From Symbiodinium natans (Eukaryota > Sar > Dinophyceae > Suessiales > Symbiodiniaceae), in contig CAJNDS010002460.1 in assembly GCA_905221605.1 (NCBI GenBank), forward strand, positions 123,624 to 187,623: a stretch of 64,000 nt of DNA, read 5' to 3'. A program made the position numbers and the translations under genes. The notes under the pieces are model-generated. The model worked only from the letters and a program-made list of their open reading frames with translations, ran no database searches and was not told the origin of the DNA. This document shows positions 54,201 through 63,993 of this stretch, in pieces. The stretch's first letter is position 1; every line of letters begins with the position of its first letter.

Positions 54201-56691
54201 ATTTCAGTACCCTCTCTTATCATCCCTATTACGGACGTAAGTATAACGGTGAACATCCCAAGTTTAGAGGTTCGTCCGACTGAACATTCTGAAGGCCGCG
54301 GGTAGATATCGAAAGTTCACTGACGACCTCAAACGCCACACTCTCAAAGCCTATAGCATTACCTGGGGCTCTATTTACTTACAGCTTAGTAGTAACTACC
54401 CTTAACTAACAGGTATAGCCCGTAGAACTGTAGGTAAAGAGGGTCCCAGGTCTAGCCTGCACTAAACGTCAAGACGCTGGAGCCTGTGTCGAAGCACCCA
54501 TCTAACTCCGAACCATGATTGTGGGGGGTTTGAGCTTCAGGGTTTAGGGTGTAGGGTTCCCTAAACCCTGAACCCTAAACCCCAAACCCTAAACCTTAAA
54601 CCCTAAACCGTTTAGGGTGTGTAGGGTTTATGGTGTAGGGTTTAGTGTTGAAGGGCTCTTTTGGGGTATATGTGAGGGGTCCCCTATTTTCGTAAACCCC
54701 CCATGTCAGAAGCTGCCCGAATTCTTCTCAAGAGACGGTTATGGAAGATTTGGGTTTAGCGTTGAGCGGTGGGATTTTGGGTTTAGGGTTAGGGTTCATG
54801 GTTTAGGATCCAGGGTTTAGGGTTTAGGCTTTAGGGTTTAATCCATCCTCTGCCGCGGCAACATCCCCGAAACCCTTCACCTTCAATCTTGGATGCTTTG
54901 CTTGCCAGCTCCCCTGGTTCTTAGAAGGGAATGAGGGAATTAGATGCCCTTTCAGGGATAGGGTACCTCATCCTCTCACTTCCTACTAAGAACCGAGCCA
55001 GCAGTTCGTATGAAGCATCTACTAGATCCTCATTGCGCTCCTGCAACCCAAATATCAAAGCCCATGGAGGGCAGGAAGGAATCATAGACATATAAATCTA
55101 TATCTATCTATCTGTCTGTCTGTCTATATATACATACATATGTAATCCCTAGATGCCCTAAACCCTGAACCCTGCACACTGCGCATGGGTTTTTGGGCTC
55201 AGGGTCTAGGAGTTTAGGGCTTATGTTCTTTAGGGTTGATTCTAACAGGGCGTACGATAATCCCCATTAAGGACTGTCAATATAATGGGAGCATCCCAAC
55301 CTATGAGGCTCAGATTTTCGGGGACCCTAAACCCTAAACCCTAAGCCCTAAACCCTAAACCCGGTTTTGCGGGAGTTGTCCTGCTTTTCGTGGAAGCGTG
55401 CGGTGCCCGATCCAAAGGACAGATGCTCGGACCTCTTCGTGCCCAATGGAACTGAGAGGGCTTAGGGTTTAGGGTTTAGGGTTTCGGGTTTCGGGTTTGG
55501 GGTTCAGAGTTTAGGAGGAACCGAGGGGTGCTTACAGGATGCTAGTCCCTAAACCCTCAGCCCCAAAACCCGAAACCCTGCGCCCTGGACTTTAGGATTG
55601 TATGATCTAGGGCTTCAAAGTGCGCGTAGCCAGTTCTCTGCATTGCATTTTTCTGTTTCATAGAGGGCTCGTATTGCAATGGGAATCCGAATATCCAAAT
55701 GGGGATCATGCACATCCCGAAGATAGGGTAAGACTCTAAACAACCCGAAATCCTAAACCTTCCATCAGTGCTTAGCCCGCATCAGGGCTTATAGGATTGG
55801 AGGCTGTTGAGGTTAAGGATCAGGTTTTAGGGGCATGGGCTTTTGCAAGTCTAAAACCTACAAGAACCCATAATCTGAATCGACGAGGGGGGAGGGGCCC
55901 ATGCACTTGAGCACGTGGTTGAACAGATGTGCCATGGATTCGCTCTTGCTCGCTTGGGGACTCCTCCTGGTGACGGATGTTGCCAATGTTGACCTTCCCA
56001 TGCACGGTGTCGCCAGTCTCGTACGGGTAGGTTGTCTCTCCAACGGATCCCCTAAGTTGAAACGAGTACCTCGCCACGGCTTGTGGAGTGGTCCTTAAGG
56101 GGTTCTGGAAGCTCTGGGGCTGTTAGGGTTTAGGGTTTAGGGTTTAGGGTTTAGGGTTTCGGGTTTAGGGTTTAGGGTTTAGGGCGTGTCACTCTGTGCT
56201 AGCAGTGCTTTCTTTCCTTCTTCAGCCGAAGTGGGCATCCCGGTGTAGAACCACAAACCTGGACTGAGTACAACATGGGCTGACGTCATGCCCCTAAACC
56301 CTAACCCTTAACCCTTAACCCTTAACCCTAAACCCTAAACCCTAAACCCTATACCCTAAACCCTAAACCCTAAACCCTAAACCCTAAACCCTATACCCTA
56401 AACCCTAAACCCTAAACCCTAAACCCTAAACCCTAAACCCTAAACCCTAAACCCTAAACAGCACCAGCTCCCCCAACGTGTAGGAGATGTCTGGCAAGCC
56501 TTATAGGGTTCTTAACCGAGGGAGGGTTCGGGGGGGGGGGGGGGGGGTGGGGTTTGTAAGCCAAGGTCCCCTAATACCTCCCACTATCACTATACTCCCT
56601 AAGGCTCCCTAAGTTTCCGAAGGTTCCCTAGGTACAACCCCCAGCCCCCCTAAACCCTGAACCCTTCACCCTTAACCCTAAGGATTAAACC

Positions 56692-56722
<31 letters not shown>

Positions 56723-59032
56723 AAAACAAGAACACCCCCCCCCAAAAAAAAAACAAAAAACAATAATAACAAATAAATTTATAAATAATAATAATCATAA
56801 GACCAAAATACACTAAAACCCAAAACCCCAAAAAGCGGAGAGCAAGCTCGCCGGCGGCACCTCGGCACCCTGAAAGGTGACCGGTAGTTGGGCTCCTCAC
56901 CGCAAACAAGGCGTTATTGAGGGCTTCTTAGGGAGGAGGTTTGGGGGGATGTTCCCCTAAACCCTAAACCCTAAACCCTAAACCCTAAACCCTAAACCCT
57001 AAACCCTAAACCCTAAACCCTAAACCCTAAGCCCTAAACCCTAAACCCTAAACCCTAAACCATACTAACAGGGACTATGATAGCGGGTACTGTAATCCCT
57101 ATTAAGGATAGTTAGTATAAGGGGGAACATCCCAAGAGGAGGTGATGGAGAGTGTTAGGGTTTAGGTGAGGGTTTCGAGTTGAGGGTCTAGGGTCTGGCT
57201 AGGGTTTAGGGATTCAGAGCTTGTGGAGTTATAGGGTTTTATGGTTGAGGGTTTAGGAGCAAACACATCTTTTAACCGCCACCGGGGTAGCTGCCTTGGT
57301 TAGATGGAGTTAGCTTGATGTCTCTTCGTGTTCGAGGTCTAAACCCTCAACCCTAAACCCTAAACCCCAAATCCCAAAGCCCGAAACCCTCCTGGGCGCG
57401 GTACTGCTCTACTCGGCCTGACTTCGACACGCGAAAAAACTAAGACCCTAAATCCCCAAAACCCTCAACCCCAACATCCAAAACCCTAAGCCCTATACCC
57501 CCCTCAAGGAAACATAAAAAACACAACAAAGCAATTCCTTTTACTTCGAACATCCCCACCCTCCCTCGGTAGAGATACTCTGGGGCTGGGCACGCTGGCG
57601 TTGGGCACTGCAGAGAGACTCTGGGGTTGGGCACTCCAGAGAGACTTTGGGGCTGGGCACGTTGGGCACTCAGGGAGACTCTGGGGTTGGGCATTCCAAT
57701 CAGACTCTGGGGCTGGGCACTCCGGGGACACTCTGGCGTTGGGCACTCCAGGGAGACTCTGGGGTTGGGCACTCCAGGGACACTCTCGAGTTGGGCACCC
57801 TAGGGATGAGCGAGGAGTAGACCGGGCGAGGAGAAGAGTTCCGGGCGAGGAGAAGAGTTGAGCTTAAAATCTAACAACCCCACACCGCACCGAGGGTGGG
57901 GAACAAACAAACGACGCAAAAAAAACATAAACTAAAACACTAAACTCCGGGAAGTCTACATCCTAAACTCCTACACTCCTAATCTGCGGAAATCATGCGG
58001 AACATATAAACTCCAATGATCTTCGTGGGCAAGGCCCAAATCTGGCGTTGCCAAGGCCCATATCTTCGTGGGCAAGGCCCGTTTTGGGGTTTTGGGCCTT
58101 GCCCGCGCAGTTGAGATTTTGTGCCGTTGAGGCGTGTGGTGAAGGGCCTATATGGAATGGAGCTTAAGGTTCATGCATGAATATTTCCTTAGTGTCTTAT
58201 GGGGTTCTTTAGGCGGGTGGGTACTTTCTTGTCGCTTGAGAAGCTGCTTGACTGCTTGGCTCGTGAAAGCTAGAACATGAGATGCTGAACAGCAAACCCT
58301 AAACCCTAAACCCTAAACCCTAAACCCTAAACCCTAAACCCTAAGTCCCACGCCTTGATATCGTATTCGCCGGGCGCTGGGGTCTGCAACTCACCGAGCC
58401 GGATGACCCCCACCTCCAGGGTTTAGGGTTTAGGGTTTAGGGTTTAGGGTTTAGGGTTTAGGGTTTAGGGTTTAGGGTTTGGGGTTTGGGGTTTAGGGTT
58501 TAGGGTTTAGGGTTTACAACTGCCTGGAGTATGACCGTGCTTCATGATCCTTGCTCTTTTTGTTGCGACAAAGACAACTATGGTATAGAGAGACTGTTGT
58601 GAGCCGCTGGCACAGCAGGCCTGCCCTTAGGGCCTCGGGAATGTGGCTTGAAGGTTCGGGTTTGGGGTCTATATAGCGTGAGATGGGAGAAATTCGGAAG
58701 TGAAGGCTCTAAAGACAGACAGTCCTTAGCAGCCATGCATCGCCTTGTCGCAAAACCTTTCCGAGTTTTTTCTATAGGCCTTAGGCCTGAGCCCTACTTC
58801 CTCAACCCCTCTACCCCGAACTAACCCTAGCTAAACTTTACTCTTTGGAGCATAACTAGGATGGGCCTTAAAAACCCTCTGACAAATCTTCCTGAATAAT
58901 TATGATCTTCTTAAACCCAAGAAGGGATAATTAATACAAAATGTCCCAAGGGCCGAGTGCAGGTATCCTGTGGCAGAGTCCATGGCACGACCTCCCTCCC
59001 GCCTTAGTCTGTCCCCTACGAGAGGTTGAGGT
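51203..59032 (-). CDS. Probable axonemal-type protein with PG-rich (STPGR-like) motifs
   Basis: Exons: 58950-59032 (PQPLVGDRLRREGGRAMDSA), 58680-58765 (KTRKGFATRRCMAAKDC), 58513-58650 (IPEALRAGLLCQRLTTVSLY), 58354-58413 (GVIRLGELQTPAPGEYDIK), 56460-56503 (LPDISYTLGELVL), 56190-56257 (WFYTGMPTSAEEGKKALLAQ), 55855-56079 (72 codons; HLFNHVLKCMGPSPLVDSDY), ~55610-55682 (MKQKNAMQRTGYAHFEALDH), 55362-55450 (TKRSEHLSFGSGTARFHEKQ), 54999-55040 (ERNEDLVDASYELL), 54843-54913 (GSWQAKHPRLKVKGFGDVAA), 54457-54534, 54277-54350, 53838-53925 (FTKFKLPEGPAPGDYNASGD), 53188-53245, 53047-53123 (SKRHVVGGARLKELPPKSPN), 52871-52912, 52239-52307, 51560-51606 and 51203-51270 (VGPGSYGEATDTALLKNRGI). PAPGEYDI, PAPGDYN and GPGSY match the core of sperm-tail PG-rich repeats found in flagellar proteins. 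Boundaries and the number of genes are uncertain. Confidence 0.5.
51298..51382. repeat. TTTAGGG array
   Basis: About 12 copies next to the exon 51203-51270. Confidence 0.9.
51700..51995. repeat. CTT-rich tract between two TATA/CACCTTATACAGTCCC repeats
   Basis: CACCTTATACAGTCCCTAT occurs at ~51714 and ~51981 next to (TA)n. Between them is a ~140 bp CTT/TTC polypyrimidine tract and a small island (51895-51940) with a short minus frame. Confidence 0.7.
52725..52823. repeat. CCCTAAA array
   Basis: About 13 copies. Confidence 0.9.
53250..53600. other. GAATGAA-rich imperfect palindrome
   Basis: Purine-rich GAATGAACAAGTGAGTGAG... faces pyrimidine-rich ACTCTTTCACTCCCTTCAT around a centre near 53370. 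No gene seen. Confidence 0.5.
53930..54033. repeat. TTTAGGG array
   Basis: About 14 copies directly before the exon 53838-53925 (minus). Confidence 0.9.
54162..54261. mobile_element. TTGGGATGTTCCC introner copy
   Basis: Terminal inverted repeats TTGGGATGTTCCCG / GGTGAACATCCCAA, inner arms CAACAGTCCTTCATAGGGA / TCCCTATTACGGACG. Lies 16 nt past the 3' border of the exon at 54277-54350. Confidence 0.6.
54351..54456 (-). mobile_element. Introner with GC-AG borders and AGGCT direct repeat
   Basis: The coding strand reads GTGCAG|GCTAGACCTGGG...AATGCTATAG|GCTTTGAG. Arms ACCTGGGACCCTCTTTACC and GTAAATAGAGCCCCAGGT are inverted repeats. Removing it joins FDTGSSVLTFSAG to FESVAFEVVSEL in frame. Confidence 0.65.
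54914..54998 (-). mobile_element. Introner, GGTTCTTAG family, GC-AG
   Basis: Arms CGGTTCTTAGTAGGAAGTG and TTCCCTTCTAAGAACCAG. Removing it joins the exons ERNEDLVDASYELL and GSWQAKHPRLK in phase 0, with donor CTG|GCTCGG and acceptor CCAG|GGG. Related to 10856-10970. Confidence 0.65.
55235..55299. mobile_element. TTGGGATGTTCCCC element, internally deleted
   Basis: Only the right arm is complete: CCCCATTAAGGACTGTC...GGGAGCATCCCAA. Confidence 0.45.
56293..56458. repeat. CCCTAAA array with CCCTATA units
   Basis: About 23 copies; starts with CCCTTAA units. Confidence 0.9.
57061..57134. mobile_element. TTGGGATGTTCCCC element, left TIR lost
   Basis: Starts CATACTAACAGGGACTATG after a CCCTAAA array and ends AGGGGGAACATCCCAA. 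Confidence 0.5.
57570..57800. repeat. 26 bp minisatellite
   Basis: About nine copies of a 26 bp unit built on GAGACTCTGGGGTTGGGCAC + TCCAGG with substitutions and one short unit. Yields repetitive ORFs on both strands; not evidence of a gene. Confidence 0.85.
58020..58110. repeat. GGGCAAGGCCC direct and inverted repeats
   Basis: CTTCGTGGGCAAGGCCC occurs twice. GGGCAAGGCCC then GGGCCTTGCCC form an 11 bp perfect stem with a GTTTTGGGGTTTT loop near 58070-58107. Confidence 0.75.
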
Positions 59033-59085
59033 GCTGCAAGGGGTTTAGGGTTTAGGGTTCAGGGTTCAGGGTTTAGGGTTTAGGG

Positions 59086-59813
59086 CTAGACAGCAACTAC
59101 GTTGGTCTCAGGTCCCGCGGAGTTCCCGACCTCTTTGGCATCGCCTGCAGCCTGCATCCGGGGGGAGCCAGACTGGAACGGCGACCTGCAACAAAGGGGT
59201 TAGGGTTTAGGGTTTGGGGTTTAGGGTTTAGGGCTTCGGGTTTAGGATTTCGGGCTTAGAATTTCGGGTAGAGGGTATCGGGTTTGGAGGTTTAGGGCTT
59301 AGGATTTGGGATTAGGGTTTAGGGCTTCGGGTTTAGGATTTCGGGTCTAGGGTTAAGGGCATCGGGCCTGCGTGTAGGACATCGGGTTTCGGGGTGGTCT
59401 AGGGCAACTGCGAGTTCTGGCTAAACACACACACACAAAACAGAAACACTAAACCTACTATTTGCTCAAGAACCTCCAAAACCGAAAAATAGTAATCCCT
59501 TTTTTGCCCCTTATAAGGAAGAATATGCTTATTATGTTTATATTTTTTGGGGGGGTTTCTTCCGACACTCCCAAATCTATACAGACCATGAGAAGGCGCT
59601 GAGTAGGTTCTCGCAATAAGTAGCTGTACACCCTAAACCCTAAACCCTAAACCCTAAGCCCTAAACCCTAAACCCTAAACCCTAAACCCTAAACCCTAAA
59701 CCCTAAACCCTAAACCCTAAACCCTAAACCCTAAACCCTAAACCCTAAACAACAAGCTACGCGCTTCCGGAGGGGTAGCCCTGCCGAAGTCTCTCAGATC
59801 TTCCATTACAAGA
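59086..59813 (-). CDS. Small gene or 3' part ending at 59086
   Basis: 59086-59185 follows a strong acceptor (TTTGTTGCAG) and reads SPFQSGSPRMQAAGDAKEVG... to a TAG stop. ~59752-59813 reads MEDLRDFGRATPPEA with ATG near 59812 and a GT after the Arg codon, so it may be the first exon. The intron between holds TTTAGGG variants and an element at 59458-59564. Unknown product. Confidence 0.4.
59458..59564. mobile_element. Decayed TTGCTTAAGAACC element
   Basis: CTATTTGCTCAAGAACCTCC at the left; the right end GGGGGGGTTTCTT is diverged. Interior CCCCTTATAAGGAAGAATA matches the other copies. Confidence 0.5.
59630..59752. repeat. CCCTAAA array
   Basis: About 17 copies ending at the possible first exon at 59752-59813. 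Confidence 0.9.
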
Positions 59814-59859
59814 GGTCATGCCTTAGCACTCTACACACACAAAGGTCATGGAGGGTTTA

Positions 59860-60015
59860 GAGTTTAGGGTTTAGGTTAGGGTTTAGGGTTTAGGGTTTAG
59901 GGTTTAGGGTTTAGGGTTTAGGGTTTAGGGTTTAGGGTTTAGGGTTTAGGGTTTAGGGTTTAGGGTTTAGGGTTTAGGGTTTAGGGTTTAGGGTTTAGGG
60001 TTTCGGGTTTAGGGT
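59860..60015. repeat. TTTAGGG array
   Basis: About 21 copies. Confidence 0.9.
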
Positions 60016-60051
60016 ATGGACACCTACATCTTGTGGGAGGGGGTGTTCTAG

Positions 60052-61635
60052 CCATGAATGAATGGCTTTCCCTTGCTTGACACTTCTGTCAGCAGGCGAC
60101 ACTGATTTCTCTCGGTTCCTCAATGAAACACCACCCCTCCAACATCCTACTATAAAACCCCCCCCCCCCCCCCTAAAAAAAAAAAAAACTCAACATCCAC
60201 CAAAGCCTCAGCACTTCGGAATGCCCCTGTTCAGGGCCTGTGGTGTTCGGATTTAGGGTCAACAGGGTTTGGGATTTAGGACTGGTAGATTAGGGTTTAG
60301 GGTTCAGGGTTTAGGATTTAGGGCTTAGGGGTTAGGGTTGGGGGGTTTCATGTCCCTGCCTTGCTTCTGGCGAGCTGGGATCTTTGCCCAGGTTCTGCTT
60401 GCCGCCGTCGTAGCTGGCAGGGCTTCTGGATGCACTCAAGCCCGCATGCCCCCCCGAAACCGGATACCCTCAACCCTGGAGAGGGCTTGAAATCTGAAGT
60501 CCTGAACCCTAAGCCCTAAACCCTATTAAACCCTAAGCACCCTAAACCCGATTAAGCCCTAAACCCTAAACCAAGGCTTCCGGATCCAGGGCTAAGGTTC
60601 GATTTAGGGTTTAGGGTTTGGCTATCGAAGTCGATGATCTTGTACATTAGCATGCGACGACACCATGCCAGTGCACTTACGTGTCCCGTGCAGCCTATTT
60701 AGCCCAGGAGCAGAAGACATCAGTGCTGCCAGTCGCCCAAGACTATTTTTCTTAACCTGGGTACAGCCCAACCATGCCAGAACGTGAGTTCAGGCCTTCA
60801 CACAGACTGTTTGGGGAGAAGGTGGTTCGGGACTGTCGATGTGTTTGGGTAATTATTTTCTAAACCCTAAACCCTAAACCCTAAACCCTAAACCCTAAAC
60901 CCTAAACCCTAAACCCTAAACCCTAAACCCTAAACCCTAAACCCTAAACCAGACCCTGACCTTGGCGTCCATGCTTCCCATCCAAGCTGTGAGCTTTTTG
61001 CAAGCCCCGTAAGCCCGAATCCATCACCTTTCTGATTCATAAACCCTACTTTGGAGTAGACCCTGGAAGAAATAAATAAATATATGTATATATATACACA
61101 CATTTTTAGGTAAAAGTGGCTATGATAGGAACCCAGAACCAAAAGCAAGGTATTAAAGCATAGTACTCCAAAAAACCCATTAAATACTTGACAATGCATC
61201 CCATTGAAGATTTGAGGTCGGGTTGCCGGGCACGGTTCTGCAAAGACTTCAGGATTCGGGATTCGTGCGAGTCTATCCTGGGTCTTCCAACTGCGAACCC
61301 TGCAGAAATGCCTGGGATCTGGCAACCCCTCCCGCGCATTCAGCGGGCTGTTGTAGAAACGGTCAGCACCTGGTCGAAACTGTCAACCCAAATCGTAGGA
61401 ACTACAGCCCCTGAGCGCATAAACCTCAAATTTGCTGGGCTTCCCCCTAAACCCCTGCCAACTTAACATAACCTCAAGTAGACCGAACTGGAGAACTTTG
61501 GGCGTGACAAGTCTCACCCTGGTGCGTTACCATGACGCCAGTGGGCACGCAAGAAAACAACGAAAGGTCTCAATGAAAGACGCGTGAACGCCCTGAATCC
61601 AAAGATTCGCCCCTGTTCAACTCGCACATCCCAAA
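60052..61635 (-). CDS. Exon tract with a GA-AG intron
   Basis: 61518-61635 reads VEQGRIFGFRAFTRLSLRPF with consensus donor GTGAGA. 61201-61369 reads ADRFYNSPLNAREGLPDPRH... through ATRPQIFNG. 60961-61062 reads VYSKVGFMNQKGDGFGLTGL... and ends CCAAG|GTCAGG after a polypyrimidine acceptor. The last two join as FNG+VYSK with a GA donor (GG|GATGC...CCAG|G); the 138 nt intron between is AT-rich. Further islands: 60618-60683 (WCRRMLMYKIIDFDSQ), 60355-60430 (PASYDGGKQNLGKDPSSPEA) and 60052-60115 (RNQCRLLTEVSSKGKPFIHG then stop). The RFYN/SY/GFG style is like the PG-rich tract, but no motif is decisive. Confidence 0.45.
60860..60950. repeat. CCCTAAA array
   Basis: About 13 copies just downstream of the exon 60961-61062. 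Confidence 0.9.
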
Positions 61636-61816
61636 CTGGTTTAGGGTTTAGGGTTTAGGGTTTAGGGTTTAGGGTTCAGGGTTTAGGGTTTTTGAGAGCT
61701 TAGGCACGCATGCACACATCAATGCTCCCACTACCAACAAGGTTGCGATCCCCCCTCCAAAATTCACCCCAGTCCCGCAACCCTAGCCCCCATAGATTAC
61801 TCGTACGGTCATACGG

Positions 61817-63993
61817 TCATGCGAACAGAACCTCATGACCTGCTTGCCCCTTCGAAACCTTACTGATGCTTCTTCTGGTTCCTTGTCGTAGTTTCGTAGT
61901 GTTTCTGAAAAGCCCCAACACAGTCCCTGTCGTCAGATTATGTTCGCTACTCCCACATGCCTGTTGCCAAACTCCTACAACCCAAGAGACTTCGCAGAAA
62001 AGGTTTGATGTACCTATCTCGTAGTATACTCCTAGGAATTCAGACTGTTGTTTTGGGCCCAAGCATGCTAATCTCAAGCCCCGAATGAGCAGGATGCCAC
62101 CTATGGGTCAAGAGCGTATGTAGGTTGGGTTGAGGAATGTCTTTGTTGAAGCCTTCTGTTACGCCATGAAACTCCCCCCCAAAGAGAGCCGAACTTCCCC
62201 ACCCAACTCTGATTCTACCTGAACACTAAACCCTAAACCGCAAATTCTGAACCGCAAGCCCTGCCCGGCAGACAAGTATTCGACAACCTACACTACACCC
62301 TAAACCCTAAACCCTAAACCCTAAACCCTGAACCCTGAACCCTAAACCCTAAACCCTAAAACCTAAACCCTAAAACCTACACTCCAAACCGTAAATGCCC
62401 CATGCAAAAGACCCTGAGCTCGAAGCCAAGAACCTTTAACATCCCTGAAAGGGTTTGGCGTTTGGGGTTTGAGGTTTAGGGTTTATACTAAGGTTCAGGG
62501 TTTAGGGTTTAGGGTTTCGGGTTTAGGGCTTAGGGTTTAGTGTTTGGGGTTTGAGGTTTAGGGTTAGGGTGTAGGGTGCCCAAATGACACAAAAGGATGG
62601 GGGAGAAGGGGATACTGATTGAAATGGCAGGCTGGGGGGGGGGGGGGGGGGGGGGGCCCTCAAAATTCTTTTGCGGAATTGTCCGAGTTGTGGGCAGCAT
62701 AAACTCAAGATGTTAGTTATATAAACCTCAAGTAACTAACCACTTTGGACCCCGAGAACCCAAAGCCTACGTATCCCAAAACCCGAAACCCTAAACCCCA
62801 AACCCCAAACCCTAAGCCCTAAGCCCTACACCCTAAACCCTAAACCCTTCATGGAAGTCCTGGCCACTGAGGGCTGGGCAGGAGCCGAAGACTCCTTTGC
62901 GCCCGATCTGCAGGAGAGCGTTGGGTTTAGGGTTTAGGGTTTAGGGTTTAGGGTTTAGGGTTTAGGGTTTAGGGTTTAGGGTTTAGGGTTTAGGGTTTAG
63001 GGTTTAGGGTTTAGGGTTTAGGGTTTAGGGTTTAGGGTTTAGGGTTGAGGGTTGAGGGTTTAGGGTTTAGGGTGTAGGGTTTAGGGTTTAGGGTTTTGCA
63101 AGATTTTACGGTTTGGGGTTTAGGGATTAAGAGTTCCGGGCTTGGGTTTAAGGGCCTGAGTTTACGGTTTAGGGATTAGGGTTTAGGGTTGAGGGTTTAG
63201 GGTTTAGGGTTTAGGGTTTAGGGCTTGGGGTTTAGGGGTTTCGAGGTTTAGGGGCTGTGCGGCTTTAGGGGTTTGGGGCTTTAGGGGTTGCAGAGTTTGG
63301 GGTTTAAGTATTTCAGGGTGTAAAGGGTTTCAGGGTGGAGGGGGCTCGGGGTTGTATGGAATCACGGAACTTTTCGGGGTACAGTGGCCGTTCAGCAGGA
63401 AATGTGTGGGTAGCGTATATCATCCTGATGTTGGGATCACAAGGCCCAAGTTTGGTTTCAACAGTCTGCATAACAAAACCCTCTAAACCCGACAGAAGCC
63501 CCATAAAAGCTTAGAAACCCTGTCAGCCCTGTAAGCCCTAAACGCCCCAAGCCTGAACCCGAAAATGCCAGGGAACAAAGAACCCTATACCCCGAAGCCC
63601 TAAAGCCCTGAAACGTTGGGGTCTAGGATTTAGGGCTTAGGGTTCAGGATTCACGGTTTAGGGTTTAGGGCCCTCAAACCCTGGGTATAGTAGATCCGTC
63701 CTGTTCAACCCTAAACCTTGGGATCTTCCTCCTTATGGTGGCAATCCTTAATCGGGATTATAGTACTCTAGTATAATCCCGATGAAGGAGCGTTTACATA
63801 CCCAACCTAAACCGTATGAACCCGAAAACCCTAAGCCCAATGAACCGGTACGAAACCCTAAACCCTAAACCCTAAACCCCAAACCCCAAACCCTAAACCC
63901 TAAACCCTAAACCCTAAACCCCAAACCCCAAACCGCCTGCCTTCGCCTTTTCTTTCAGGTCCGCCACCATGGATGTACCTCGGGCCGTCTCAG
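61817..63993 (-). CDS. Exon tract at right end
   Basis: 63935-63993 reads TARGTSMVADLKEKAKAG with a GC donor. 63345-63463 reads TVETKLGPCDPNIRMIYATH..., continuing FPAERPLYPEKFRDSIQP. 62855-62917 follows CTCCTGCAG and reads IGRKGVFGSCPALSGQ (the plus strand also reads MEVLATEGWAGAEDSFAPD). 61817-62095 is open for 86 codons (SSEHNLTTGTVLGLFRNTTK). All minus strand; no family is recognised. Confidence 0.4.
62925..63100. repeat. TTTAGGG array
   Basis: About 24 copies, upstream (minus sense) of the exon 62855-62917. Confidence 0.9.
63719..63804. mobile_element. Diverged TTGGGATGTTCCCC element
   Basis: TTGGGATCTTCCTCC...TACCCAACC with inner AATCCTTAATCGGGATTATA and its complement. Confidence 0.45.

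Noticed and set aside
57440-57861. Repetitive ORFs on both strands
   Set aside because: The 26 bp minisatellite gives open frames on both strands; no splice sites or non-repeat coding sequence.
7565-63100. Regular short repeats resembling a CRISPR array
   Set aside because: Units are 7-8 bp head to tail without spacers; they are telomere-type satellites.
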